DNA of 64,000 nt, from positions 48,547,777 to 48,611,776 of the forward strand of contig OX439050.1 of the NCBI GenBank assembly GCA_949317995.1. The letters run 5' to 3'. Under the pieces are notes generated by a model that was given only the letters and a program-made list of their open reading frames with translations, was not told the DNA's origin and did not search any database. The translations under genes were made by a program, and so were the position numbers. Position 1 is the first letter of the stretch, and each line of letters starts with the position of its first letter. Origin of the DNA: Acholoe squamosa (Eukaryota > Annelida > Polychaeta > Phyllodocida > Polynoidae). Shown in pieces: positions 31,926-43,818 of the stretch.

Positions 31926-33290
31926 TACATATATTACACCACCAAATTACAAAGTACCCCCTACTCCTGATGAGGTCATATGGCCAAAACCTGCTCACAG
32001 AGTGACAAAACTATAACATACTGGGTTGCTATACAGCTGACTGCACACATGGACCCTTACCAGTAGTTACTTCTCCATGGGAGACCACATATGTAGGCTG
32101 GGGTTCCCCAGTCTATATATGTAGACATCATGACAGCTGGATACCACACTTTCTGATACACAGAAAGTGACAAGCAGCACTGGGGAATCCCAATGAGGTC
32201 ATACTTCATGGTTGACCAGTTATGAGAGGTGGGGGTTTCCGAATATCCATATGAAATTATGACATCATAGCTGGCGCATTCGACTATAGAATATGGTACA
32301 GCAAGGGATTTCCCTCTTTCCCATCGTGTTCAGTTAGAGTATAATTATGAAATTCATGGTCACAGTTACATACTTTTTATTTAACATTTTACTGAAGATG
32401 TAAAATTTATACTCTCTATAATTGCCCTAACCATATATTCGGATTCATGTTCAATGACCTTTAGATGTGTTCAGAATTATTCAGTGAACATAAACCTTTT
32501 AGAATCCAAAATTCATACTGATAAAAAAAAATCCATGTCTTACTAGTTACATGGTCAAACAGATACATATTGAATTTTTATGAATCACCCTCCTGGTGAT
32601 TTTGCCTTGTTGTTTTAGGAATTCTAGATTTTCATGTAAAGTGTTGTCATGGGAACTCTACCAGCTGAGGTGCTCTGTTTGCATCTAAAATGATATACAT
32701 ATTAGGATACTCAACTAAAGATTTACTTAGGTCGGAGTGTTTGTTTTTAATAACTACATGATCTAGTTCAGAATATATAACTAGGTCACACCTAAATCTA
32801 AAGCCTTGAATTGAAACAAGATATCACCCACCATTGTTGAAAATGTGTGTTCCTTATCCTTTATATATTTTTATTCACCCATTTTCTGGCTAGCGCTGTT
32901 CTTCTTTTAATTCAAGCATAACTCCATGCCTTGTCCCCTTGCATACTTATCCTCTATAGATTTAGTTTCCCTCTATCTCTGCCGCTCCTACCTGCCACAT
33001 CAGTGTATTTATGTCACCAGCTGCAGTCTCACGTTACATAAGCATCTCCCCCTATAGTATCATCATAAGGACTTGATCTATGACACTCCAATATATTTAT
33101 GACATGTCTCAGTGAATACTAGTGGCCATGTTTTGGAAAAAGGTGATTTTCTTCTAGATAGGGGTAGCGTTTGGGGAAAGAGTGGAAATTATGTTTCCCC
33201 GTCTTGCAATTAGACTTCAAATTTTGGCTGAAAAGAGTTAATCACCCTTTATCCTTTATGTATATATTGAATTGTGGTTAAACGGCTTTC
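31926..33290. other. Non-coding DNA
   Basis: AT-rich, no gene, LTR or ORF with motifs. I looked here for the missing gypsy-1 5' LTR and saw no match. Confidence 0.55.
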
Positions 33291-33360
33291 AGACCATCTG
33301 GTGTAATGATAAGACGCACGAGTTCAATACTTTGGAGTTTTAATCCTGTGAGGAATGTGT
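33291..33360 (+). mobile_element. tRNA-like SINE remnant
   Basis: catctggtgtaatgataag (A-box-like) and gagttttaatcctgt (B-box-like) are spaced as in a tRNA. A second copy (agacgcac.agttcaatacttt.gagttttaa, gaggaatgtgtcaatcatata) is at 55098-55165, showing it is dispersed. Confidence 0.5.
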
Positions 33361-33362
33361 CA

Positions 33363-33476
<114 letters not shown>

Positions 33477-33569
33477 AGTTGGTGTAACCAGCAAATTGGG
33501 GACATTCATGGGAACACACACCTACAAACTGGGGACATCTTGCGAACCGGGGACGGCTCACTTCGCATG

Positions 33570-34140
33570 ACCTTGAGAAAAGGGGGGCAATGGGTTTGGG
33601 TATCACAAATGACCTTGAAAAATGGTTATGAACATGATTTCTAGTGTGTCAACAAAATGTCCCCAATTTGGCCCGGAGCAACTTGTGCTGTGTGTAAAAA
33701 GTAAGAGCTATTTTTTGTGAATTTTTGCCTGTGTGTAAAAGTCCCCAAGTTGTTTTGCACACTGAGAGATCTGTGTGTCCCCAGTTCACCCAGTGATCTG
33801 TGTGTATTGCCTAATTAGCTTTATTGCCATTTTTGACCTCTTAGGGATTAATCCAGTGTATTTGCATAAAAATTGTCACAAATTTGAGCCAGACATTGAA
33901 TCTGTGTGCCTGCAAACTGAGGAATTTCCATAATAGACCCTGTGTGTCTACAAAGTGAGGACATGACTTCACAGTGTGTGCTTGCAAACTGAGGCCTAAG
34001 GGACTTTCTCTTGGGTATGGTCAAATGCAAAGAGTGTAAACAAACTGAGGTCTTGATACTTTTCTACCCCTATACAAGAGCATTCAGTCTATTTACGAAG
34101 AATAGACACATTTAAACAAGGACAAGACATCATTTTCTAG
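33570..34140 (+). repeat. Dispersed module and decayed flank of the 64-bp array
   Basis: gaccttgaaaaatggttat.aacatgatttctagtgtgtc recurs at 52190-52225, and the downstream gtcaacaaaatgtccccaatt also at 50548 and 53583. From about 33740 diverged array units (caaactgaggac, gtgtgtctgc) appear. Confidence 0.65.
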
Positions 34141-35765
34141 CTGTGTGCTCAAACGAATTGAGGACTCAAACTCCACACAGTGTTTAGGCAAACCGAGGAC
34201 ATGACCACACATTGTGTGTATGCAAATAGAGGACTTGGCTTAGATACACTCCACACAGTGTGTGTAGGCAAACTGAGGACATTAGTACACAGAATGAGTA
34301 TGCAAATAGAGGACTTGGTCTTAGATACACTCCACACAGTGTGTGTAGGCAAACTGAGGACATGACCACACTGTGTGTGTTGGCAAATAGAGGACTTGGT
34401 CATAGATTCACTCCACACAGTGTGTGTAGGCAAACTGAGGACATGGCCACACAGTGTGTGTAGGCAAATAGAGAACTTGGTCTAAGATACACTCCACACA
34501 GTGTGTATATGCAAATAGAGGATATAGTTTTAGATACACTTCACACACTGTGTGTAGGCACGCCGCGGACATGACCACACAGTGTGTGTAGGCAAATAGA
34601 GGACTTGGTATAAGATACACTCCACACAGTGTGTGTATGCAAATAGAGGACTTGGTCTTAGATACACTCCACACAGTGTGTGTAGGCAAACTGAGGACAC
34701 GACCACACAGTGTGTGTAGGCAAATAGAGGACTTGGTATAAGATACACTCCACACAGTGTGTGTATGCAAATAGAGGACTTGGTCTTAGATACACTCCAC
34801 ACAGTGTGTGTAGGCAAACTGAGGACACGACCACACAGTGTGTGTAGGCAAATAGAGGACTTGGTATAAGATACACTCCACACAGTGTGTGTATGCAAAT
34901 AGAGGACTTGGTCTTAGATACACTCCACACAGTGTGTGTAGGCAAGCTGAGGACATGGCCAAACAGTGTGTATATGCAAATAGAGGACTTGGTCTTAGAT
35001 ACACTCCACACACTGTGTGTAGGCAAACTGAGGACATGACCACACTGTGTGTGTTGGCAAATAGATTACTTGGCCTTAGATACACTCCACACAGTGTGTG
35101 TAGGCAAACTGAGGACATGACCACACAGTGTGTGTAGGCAAATAGAGGACTTGGCCTTAGATATACTCCACACAGTGTGTGTTTGCAACTAGAGGACTTG
35201 GTCTTAGATACACTCCACACCGTGTGTGTAGGCAAACTGAGGACATGCCCACACAGTGTGTGTAGGCAAATAGAGGACTTGGTCTAAGATACACTCCACA
35301 CAGTGTGTGTATGCAAATAGAGGACTTGGTCTTAGATACACTTCACACACCTGCACACTGTGTGTAGGCAAACTGAGGACATGGCCACACAGTGTGTGTA
35401 GGCAAATAGAGGACTTGGCCTTAGATACACTCCACACAGTGTGTGTAGGCAAACTGAGGACATGGCCACACAGTGTGTGTAGGCAAATAGAGGACTTGGC
35501 CTTAGATACACTCCACACAGTGTGTGTAGGCAGACTGAGGACATGATCACACTGTGTGTGTTGGCAAATAGAGGACTTGGTCTTAGATTCATTCCACACA
35601 GTGTGTGTAGGCAAATTGAGGACATTCCCACACAGTGTGTGTATGCAAATAGAGGACATGGCGTTAGATACACTGCACACAGTTTGTGTAGGCAAACTGA
35701 AGACATGCCCACACAGTGTGTGTATGCAAATAGAGGACATGGTCATGGATACACTCCCAGTCAAT
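34141..35765. repeat. Satellite-like array, 64-bp unit paired into 128-bp repeats
   Basis: About 25 units. Two alternating half-units occur: ggcaaactgaggacatg + accacacagtgtgtgta and gcaaatagaggacttgg + tcttagatacactccaca. Consecutive 128-bp blocks at 34530, 34658 and 34786 are nearly identical, a higher-order pattern. Long frames across it arise because the period keeps them open; the predicted Thr/Cys/Ser repeats are not evidence of a gene. Confidence 0.9.
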
Positions 35766-36059
35766 ACAAAAACTTGTCAGACATTTGGAATGTCTGGCTG
35801 TATTTATGGGACCTTGGGCTACATTTTGTTTTTTACGGCATGCAAATCGGACCATTATTAAGGTTTTTACCGCCTAAAACAAAAGCAGTTACTTTTATTT
35901 AAATTTTGAAGAGTTAAATGGTTAAAATAGTTATTTAATGCTGTTTTTTTTATTATTCATTTCTCAACAAAAATAATCTTGAGGTATTCAGTCCTGGGGA
36001 ATGATGAGATCTGCAGGACCAAATGGCCTGCGAGTGGAAAAACTTTTCTTATAGACTGC

Positions 36060-36420
36060 ACTCCACACAGTGTGTGTATGCAAACTGAGAACACGGCCAT
36101 ATAATGTATGCCAATAGAGGACCTGGTCTTAGTTAAGGTCCATACAGTGTGTGTAGACAAATTGGGGACATGGCCCCACAGTGTGTCTATGCAAAAAGAG
36201 GACTTGGTCTGAGACATAACATGTGTAGGCAAACTGGGGACTTAGTCTTAGAAATACTCCATGCAGTATGTGTAGTTAAACTGAGGACAAAGCCATACAA
36301 TGTGTGTTAAAAATAGAAGACTTAGTCTGAGACACAGCATGTATAGGCAAACTTGGGACGTAGTCTAAGATATACTCCACACAGTGTGTGGAAGCAAACT
36401 GAGGACATGGCCACACCTCC
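36060..36420. repeat. Decayed outlier of the 64-bp array
   Basis: About five units (ccacacagtgtgtgtatgcaaactgag) with more divergence. It is closely similar to 51735-52075. Confidence 0.75.
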
Positions 36421-36689
36421 CCCTCCCACGCAGCAGAATTTATATAGTCAACTTTGTTCTAGAGTAATTCTATTGCAATAGCTTTGTAAATCAGTGTAGG
36501 ATACTGGTTAATCAGGGTTGATCGATCAGTTTTGATTAATGTTCTACACCACTGGTCAGGAGTGGTCTCTCCCCGCACCTTGTCAGAGTAGGACCTCTCC
36601 TAAAGGTGAACACATGCACTGCAACCTAGCACACTGATTAGCCACTTGCTCATATGATACTGCAGCTCAGCATCGAAGGACCCAGTGGG

Positions 36690-37080
36690 CAAGTTAATGT
36701 TGATTCAGCATTGAAACAATTTTTGCAGATGAACAGTTAATTCTTGGTTTAGATATTATCGAATTTGAAAGTTGACACAACATAATCAAATCAACTGTGA
36801 TTCAACATCAAATCATAAGTGCTGATTCAACATTTGTGTTTCTATGTTGATTCAATATTGTTTCAAAAGTTGAAACAACACTGATACATGTAGTAGTTAG
36901 GCAATTCTTTGTTGACATGTTAATGTTGAATCAACATTGAAATCGGTATCATTGATTTGACATGACAGATCAATGTTGAATCAATGTTGAATTGTAAACA
37001 ATATTTCAGCATCAATATGTCAACTGTTGATCTGATGTTGAAATGGTGATGGTTGACAAAATTGATTTGGAATGATTGAG
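36690..37080. repeat. Cluster of ttgattcaac-type motifs
   Basis: gttgattcaacattgaaac and inverted or diverged versions (gttgaatcaacattgaaat, atgttgaatcaatgttgaa) occur about ten times in 390 bp without a strict period. Confidence 0.65.
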
Positions 37081-38148
37081 AAGGCCATGTTCTGTTCCAG
37101 CTCTTTCACCATCCTGGTCCAGCCAGGGGGTCCAGGCCCATTGAATCTCGACCTTCACCAGGACATTTTTCAGCAAAGACTGTTGTGCAACAACTGACCA
37201 CCCAGCTTCTAGTGGTTTACCTCTAACCCTAAGTTATCAGCAGCCTCCTTAGTATTCCTCCTGCAGTTTCTCTGAATGCTCCTCATTTGTCTGTTCTGTG
37301 GCTCCCTGCTGGGGTAGTGTGCTTTTCAGGTGACTCTTTGAATTATCCCTCACTACTGGTTGCTATATAACTATTCCCTCCTAGGATAGATCAACTAAGC
37401 TGGCTCTTCTGCCCCCACCTTATATGTCTTTGAGCCTTTGTCTATCCTCAAATTCTCTCCCTCCGTTTACTGGCATGCCTTACCAACTTAGGCAGTTGGA
37501 GGTATACACTATCTAGTCAGTTGCCTGGGCACATTCTCAGGAGGCAGGATGGGTGAATGGCATCAGGTTAATAGTTGGACACATCTGACGCACATCTTCC
37601 TTGGGATAGCCTTCTAGTTGCCTGTCCCTCATTTCTGGGCTTAAGTGGACAATATGTTAAAGACTGGGACCATACAGCCAGCCAATTGCCATGGTGCATG
37701 GAGCTCTTTTGGGCACCCCCTTATAATGCCAGAGCAGTATAGAGTGAGCTTCTAGAACATAGTTTGGTTAAGGGCAAATTTTGGAGGAAAGGGACTACGA
37801 GGGGGCATCCCTCAGAGCATCTCAACTGAAGATGCTGCCCCCTGGTGTTTTACATTACAGTTGCATAATATAGTGGCGCATGATAATAGCAACGTCAAAC
37901 AAATCTAGCAATCTCCAAGCAGATCCTTTCAGAGGTACATTTTTAAAGTCTCTCTGAAACTACCAGTCAGATCTTAACATATGACCTGAAGCCCATGGGG
38001 AGTACCATTTAGATCTGCAGTCGTAGGGAGATTTCCCTTATCAATAACCACTGGAAGTGTGTCGATATCTCTGAACCAAGATCCAATATGGCGACCATTG
38101 CAGATTTACTGGCGACTTTTGAGGTTATAAAACGATTTACCAAGCAAG
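37081..38148. other. Non-coding DNA; left flank of gypsy-2
   Basis: No gene is recognised. The last four bases, caag (38145-38148), match the four bases after the right LTR. Confidence 0.5.
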
Positions 38149-38506
38149 TGTAGGGGCTCGTAGATCGTGATTTAGTGTGAGCGTCTCCCTCGAGAGGGCG
38201 TCTCGAGCGGTGTGCCCATCACCGGTAGTCGCTAGAGGTCTCCTCGACCCCTGGTCTCTGTGGGGTGGTGGCAGCACTGTTCGCCTCGTCTCAGCTCCTA
38301 CCTGGGGCCGGGGAAGGTGTTAGTCTGGCTCTAGCTGTCGACGGAGTCGGACCACTTTTACCTGAGCTTACATTACAGTTAAGCAGTACACTTCCAGGTA
38401 GATGTAAACCATATACTGTAATAAATATGTGCCAGTTGCATTAACCCGAGATCCCTTGTCTGGTCTTTACTTCGAACTGGTCAAGACATTGATTCGAACC
38501 ATTACA
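38149..38506 (+). repeat. gypsy-2 left LTR (358 bp)
   Basis: Begins tgtaggggctcg and ends gaaccattaca. It holds a poly(A) signal-like aataaat near 38421. The right LTR is the same length with about a dozen substitutions, and no indels were noticed. Confidence 0.93.
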
Positions 38507-38507
38507 C

Positions 38508-38522
38508 TGGTGCCGTGACCAG
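38508..38522 (+). other. Primer-binding site, tRNA-His type
   Basis: tggtgccgtgaccag lies one base after the left LTR. It is complementary to the 3' end of animal tRNA-His (...ctggtcacggcacca), as I recall that tRNA. Confidence 0.7.
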
Positions 38523-38566
38523 TTCTTGGGGTTAGTGCGGGGCCCTGGAGGCCGCACACGAGCACA

Positions 38567-39651
38567 ATGGATCTCGAGATGAAAGATCGAGTATCTCGGG
38601 ATCCACATCGAATGACACTACTCATGCCGACGATTTAAGCCGAATCCAAATGAAGGGGTATACCTCTATAATTGGACCCAAGGTAGAGAAGGTAGTTCGA
38701 GACCTCAAATCCGAAGAGATGCCCACTCCAGTCATGAATTATACATACAGATTAAGTACCGATTCCACAGAAAGATCGACACCAATTATGATGATGACTC
38801 TGGATGCTCAACGAGCAGCCTCGGCTCGAGCAGAAACGAGAACAGCGAACCCCCGTCGATCCTTAGATGACGTAGACGTCTCGATATTCGACATAGGAGG
38901 TTTGAAGAAAATCACTGAGTCAGCAGCAGAATACTTGCGCGAACAGGCCAAGTTGAGTGTCGATGCCATGAATAAAGTTCGCCTTTACCAAGGTTTACCA
39001 AAGTTAGAACACTCCGAACAAAAAGTTCTGAGACATAGGAATCTGGAAAAACAATGTCACCAGTATGAAACCGATAAATGATTAAAAGAGCAAATCAATC
39101 GTGACCTCGAACGACAGACATATGTCATCCAAAGGAAACTCGAACTTGCTAAAGCTGAGTGGGAAAATGAAAAACTTAGACAAAAAGTTGATCTAGAGGA
39201 ACAGGAAGCTACTTCCACCATCAAGAATTTCAAACTAAAAAAAGAGGCTGAGCAAATAAGAGCCGAAATGGAACAGTATAAATACGAGGCAAATAAGCTG
39301 CTAGAGATCCGAGATCAATGCATCTTGAAAAACGAGGATGTAATGGAGTCCATGAAAGATAGCAATCAAGATCTATTCTTGAAGCAACAAGAACTATGCC
39401 TCGAAATAGCCAACCTGACAAAACGAAAGACAGCTCTCGATACATATGTGTCGGGAATAGAGAACAGTGATCAAACTGCCAGAACATGCCCCGAGGAAGA
39501 AGATAAATCTTTCGAAACGGACACAAGTGTATCAGTAACACAACTAGATATACTTTACCACCAGGAAATGACTAATAATGACATACCTTCCGACGCTACT
39601 TTCATAAAAGGAACTAAACTTTTGGCGACATCAACACCAGCCGAAGCTTAA
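38567..39651 (+). pseudogene. gypsy-2 Gag N-terminal coiled-coil region
   Basis: A possible start ATG at 38567 runs only 23 codons. The longer frame opens at 38650 and runs to 39651 with a TGA at 39079. The part after that stop is rich in Glu, Lys, Gln and Leu with heptad-like spacing (KLELAKAEWENEKLRQK, EAEQIRAEMEQYKYEANKLL), predicting a long coiled coil. Long coiled coils ahead of capsid are unusual for Ty3/gypsy and could mediate particle assembly. gypsy-1 lacks this part because it is truncated. Confidence 0.6.
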
Positions 39652-39682
39652 AAGAAGCCAGATCGTTACGATCCATTCGTAA

Positions 39683-40087
39683 ATGATAATGCCGACGTCC
39701 ATGTTCGGAACGATGGCGTCTATGACCCCACACATGAACCCAGACAAACTGAACCTGAAAAATAAGATTCAGATAAGATTCAGTGTCGCCACTGACTTAC
39801 CACATAAAGAGAACGAACCCAATACTGCATGTGGACAGGAGGGCCACTTTGAGTTATCATATGATGACAATTCTGTAGATGATTCCGAACCTTTGGGCAC
39901 AGGGAACCAAGGTGCGGTAGGGGGTAGTGCATCAAGTTCTACCCGAGGACCAACTGCACCCCCTCCAGGGGCTGGAGGTGCCACGGGAGGAACTTTGAGG
40001 CGCAGATCCCGAAGCAGTGTGTTAGAAGACATACTGAATCAGTCAGCCAATACTTCAAACACTGCACACAGTGAGGAGACCATCTGA
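39683..40087 (+). pseudogene. gypsy-2 Gag linker, Gly/Ser/Pro-rich
   Basis: A 134-codon stretch in another frame, with a low-complexity part (SSSTRGPTAPPPGAGGATGG) and a basic RRRSRSSV segment. It lies between the coiled coil and the capsid-like region and ends at a TGA. No enzyme motif. Confidence 0.5.
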
Positions 40088-40114
40088 GAGTGGAGCGTCA
40101 ACCAATGTCAAAAA

Positions 40115-40642
40115 TTGGTACGCACAAATAACGCAGCTAGGCGGCAAGCCATCCTGCCTAAGATTTACGAGGGTGTAAAAACCTGGAAAGAATGGTTCTC
40201 GAACTTCACTGATGATACGAGGTGCAATGCATGGACTCCCGAGGAGGCACTACCTCACCTGATCAGGTGTCTGAAACATGGCCCAGGCCGGATAGCCGTT
40301 GAAAAGTGGAACGAAGTATACTTCGAGAGGGGTACTTTCCAACAGCTAGTCGAGATTGCCAGCATTTTGCTGTACAATTTAGTGAGTGAAGACCCTTTTA
40401 TGCTCTTCAAGAAGCGAACGCAGAAACCACAAGAATCATTTCGAGCCTTCGGGTATGAGTTGAAGTCCCTGTTACAGAGGGCGCGGCTGGGAACCAATCC
40501 TTCTGATAAATATTTCCTGAACGACTTGTTGCCACAATTCGTAAGTGGACTTCGAGATGAAGATCAGCAGCAAGCAGCTTTAGATGCTTGGAAAGGGAGA
40601 AATCCTACCCTGATGGACCTTTTTGAAGGGATTGAGTGCTAG
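40115..40642 (+). pseudogene. gypsy-2 Gag capsid-like domain
   Basis: 175 codons of mostly helical sequence with YEGVKTWKEWFSNF, FKKRTQKPQESFRAFGYELKSL and FVSGLRDEDQQQ, matching the pattern of retrotransposon capsid (a WxxW-type start and a QKPxESFRxF major-homology-like segment). The gypsy-1 equivalent is RRQGKNESIRAYGFALRRL. It ends at a TAG. Confidence 0.75.
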
Positions 40643-40660
40643 ACAGTAAAGAAGACCCTC

Positions 40661-41206
40661 ATGGCGGGAAAAGTAGAGATGAAAACCTCGAATACCAAGG
40701 TTTGTGCGAGTACTAATACCAGTACGGCTTCCATGTCGGGAATACACCAACTGACATACACTGAAACAACCGACAATGACTTCGAGATCATCGAGATCGA
40801 GGAGGAGGAAGGTACTATCTCTGCAGTACAGGTAAAGAAAGACGTCAAGTGCAAGTATATTCCTCGACAGATATATAACCGAAGCGCTAATTAAGCTCGA
40901 GGGGAAACAAGACCCACCCCAGACAGTCGAACTACTGAAATGGCTGTTAGTCGGCCCCCAAGACCACCTCTATCGAGAGCCCCTGCTCCACCTGAACCTC
41001 TGGATATGAAGAAAATGATGGAGGATTTTATGAAAACTTTTGCTGAAACTGTGTATGCCAGACCTGAACAACGGAGAGTGGACCGGAGCAGACTACACTG
41101 TTACCGTTGTCAAGAAATGGGGCATTACGCTCATGAGTGTACAGCCCCGAAGCCTGTGCTATCCCGAGTTAATTATGTGGAAAAGAAGAAGGAGGAGGAA
41201 AACTAA
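40661..41206 (+). pseudogene. gypsy-2 Gag nucleocapsid with zinc knuckle
   Basis: Two frames (40661-40894, 40940-41206) in the same phase, separated by a stop. The second has one CCHC knuckle, CYRCQEMGHYAHEC (CX2CX4HX4C), which binds element RNA, followed by a Lys/Glu-rich end. Confidence 0.8.
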
Positions 41207-41220
41207 AGAGGGTCGCATCT

Positions 41221-42330
41221 GTGGCAAAGGATGTGATCCGTGATTCGAAAATCTGCCAAAATGCCACCACTGGTGAATCCGAGCTAGTACAGGAGTCAAT
41301 ACCCTCCGGGGGACTGGTATGTGAGAAGGATTCTCTCACCCCAGTCAGAGCCGGGGACTTCGACGGGGTAGGGACAGAGGAAGGTCGAAACCCGAGGGAG
41401 CAATCCTACGTCGAAGAAGAGGGAGGTTGGGTTGAAGAGTTGACGCGTGTGAGTGGGGCACACCTCCCCCCGAACCATCTGTGTGTAACCTTCCTGAAGG
41501 GTCTCGGATGGGAGATCGGTGACTCTCAGGAACAACTCCGATTTGCACAGAACTCCTCACCTTTGGGGGGGAAACGATGGTAGATCGCTGTATCGGTGAA
41601 GGGGCGGACTGGAGAATTTTTGATTGACACAGGTGCCAGCCATTCGTGTGTCTCGAGAAAATTCTTCAATCTGGTGTCCGGCAACCATGAAATACTACCT
41701 GTTGGTGTTAATGCTTGCACGGCCGACAGTAGCCAGATGCAGACTTTTGGTAAGACGTTCATACAGATCGGAATGGGGGGCTACGAGTATGTAATGAGCC
41801 CTACCATAGCCGACATAAGTGACGAATGAATAATCAGTTTGGATTTCGCAAGCTTGTTTGGTGCTGTGTTGGATCCCTGGTTCGGGATGCTGAAGATCCG
41901 GCAACCGTGCAATTGCGAGATCCCATGCATATTGAGACATGTATCCTCGGTAGCCACCATGGTACAGACTGTGAAAATTCCATCTGGAATGAATTGTGAC
42001 GTTTTGTGTTCCTCGAACAATGCTTTTCGAGGTTCGAACGCTGTCTTCGAACCTAATTCTGAAGTATTATCTAGTTTACAGCTAGATTCTGTTGACACTC
42101 TGGTGGGAAACGGATCGTGGACGGTAGTCCCGTTCATGAACAGAGGACTAAAACCTGTGTACTTGAGAAAAAATGAGAAGATTGGTGCTATGTTCCTGAC
42201 CAAACATGTCTCGGAAGCTCAATTTCGAACTGAGTTACCTGAGGACGCAGCTCGAGGATTACCAGATGATTTAAGAAAATTAGTTGATGATTCTTCCCTG
42301 AGGAAAAATTCAGAGAAAGAAAGACTTTGA
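41221..42330 (+). pseudogene. gypsy-2 protease region
   Basis: Three frames in one phase, split by TAG (41581) and TGA (41827). The retropepsin motif FLIDTGASHSCVS is near 41620-41655. The segment after the second stop (LDFASLFGAVLD) matches LDFAALYGMILN of gypsy-1, and the equivalent position there is Gly in GILGLDF. The Asp protease would mature Gag and Pol; it cannot be made as one chain here. Confidence 0.8.
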
Positions 42331-42333
42331 GCT

Positions 42334-43146
42334 TTGCTTGCTACCTTCCACGATGCCTTCGGGAAACCTGGGGGCTCGGTAGGCCGCACTAGCAAGGTGT
42401 TGCACACGATCGACACCGGAGATTCGAAGCCATTTAAAATACCTTATAGGAGATTACCACTTAAAAAGAAAGTGGAGGCTGAGAAACAAATCCTCGAACA
42501 CCTGGAAAAAGGGGTTATTGTGCCTAGCACGAGTCCCTGGTCCAGCCCCGTGTGCATGACCACGAAGAAGGATGGGTCTATTCGATTTTGCATCGATTAC
42601 AGGAAGCTGAATGGCTTAACAAAAAAGAACTCCTATCCCTTACCAAGGATAGATGAGACCTTAGACTCGTTAGGAGGAAACAAATACTTCTGTACCCTGG
42701 ACCTTCAGTCCAGGTATTGGCAGATCGGGATGGACCCTAAGGACATGGAGAAAACAGCTTTCTCAAGCCATATGGGTTTATTCCAATACAATGTTTTACC
42801 TTTTGGGCTGTGTAATGCACCAGCCACTTTTGAAGCTATGATGGAGGAAATGCTAAGCGACCTTCTTTGGAAGAGTTGTTTGGTGTACCTCCATGATGTT
42901 ATAGTGTTTGGAAAGACTTTCGAGGATTGCATGAACAACGGCGATTTAGTCTTGAAGAGAATACTATCAAATGGTCTGAAGTTAAAAGCTAAGAAATGTA
43001 ATTTATCTAAATCATCTATTACATATCTTGGTCGCATAATAACTCCTGACAGCGTAAAAGCCGACCCTGAAAAACTCCGAACAGTGTCCGAATGGCAGAA
43101 GCCCATAAGTGCGAAGGAAGTAAGATCCTTCCTCGGGTTCTGTTGA
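42334..43146 (+). pseudogene. gypsy-2 reverse transcriptase with mutated active site
   Basis: About 270 codons with all RT blocks: TSPWSSPVCM, RFCIDYRKLNG, LDLQSRYWQIGM, FGLCNAPATFEAMM and the catalytic YxDD position. The last reads YLHD (His codon at 42892-42894) in place of YLDD in gypsy-1, removing one metal-binding Asp. LDLQSRYW also has Arg where gypsy-1 has Gly. A TGA at 43144 separates it from RNase H. Both substitutions predict an inactive enzyme. Confidence 0.9.
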
Positions 43147-43179
43147 TATTATCGAGACTTCCTCCCGAACTATTCTAAA

Positions 43180-43818
43180 GTGAGCTACCCCTTGCAAATG
43201 CTAGCACATTGGACCCCAGGTCGAGCAAAGGAACGTTTTCCCTGGGGAGAGGAACAAGATGCAGCCTTCGAGCAAATAAAACATTTGTTCGCTAACACGC
43301 CATTATTGAAATATCCAACTGCGGATGACCATTTCATACTGGACACTGACACTAGCAACGATAGTATTGGTGCAGCCCTGTCGCAGGTCCAGGACGGGGT
43401 TGAAGTACCAATCGCCTTTGCTAGTAACACTTTGAATAGGGCACAAAGAAACTACTGCACCACTAAACGTGAGTTGCTGGCTGTGGTGGTGTATACCAAA
43501 AAGTTTCGACACTTCCTATGGGGTACCGATTTTACTCTTCGAACTGACCACTCGTCCCTGAGGTGGCTACATAATTTTAAGGACGCCGAAGGAATGATTG
43601 GCCGTTGGCTGGCACACCTGTCAGAATTTGGGTTGGAGCATAGCCAGATCCAACATCGACCGGGTTCGAAGCATATTAATGTGGACGCCCTATCCCGGAG
43701 GCCTTTTAGAAAGTGCCAGCGCCAGCATGGAAAATGTTATAGAATGGCCAGAAGAAACCATCCAACATTTCCAACAAAACGATCCCGCTATCAAGAGAGT
43801 GATTTCCTTCCTGAATAG
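43180..43818 (+). pseudogene. gypsy-2 RNase H and connection to integrase
   Basis: Starts after the TGA. RNase H motifs LDTDTSNDSIGAALSQ, KRELLAVVVY and RTDHSSLRWL are present, followed by QHRPGSKHINVDALSR, the usual gypsy segment before integrase. The part from 43571 onward belongs to the first copy of the internal duplication. Confidence 0.88.

Noticed and set aside
31926..33290. 5' LTR of gypsy-1
   Set aside because: No stretch resembling the 3' LTR candidate at 24511-25052 was found.
34141..35765. Long open frames (90-190 codons) encoding Cys/Thr/Ser-rich repeats
   Set aside because: They follow the 64/128-bp DNA period in several frames of both strands; no start context, splice site or known domain.
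34141..35765. CRISPR array
   Set aside because: Units are contiguous 64-bp tandem repeats without unique spacers, in a eukaryotic setting and with no cas genes.
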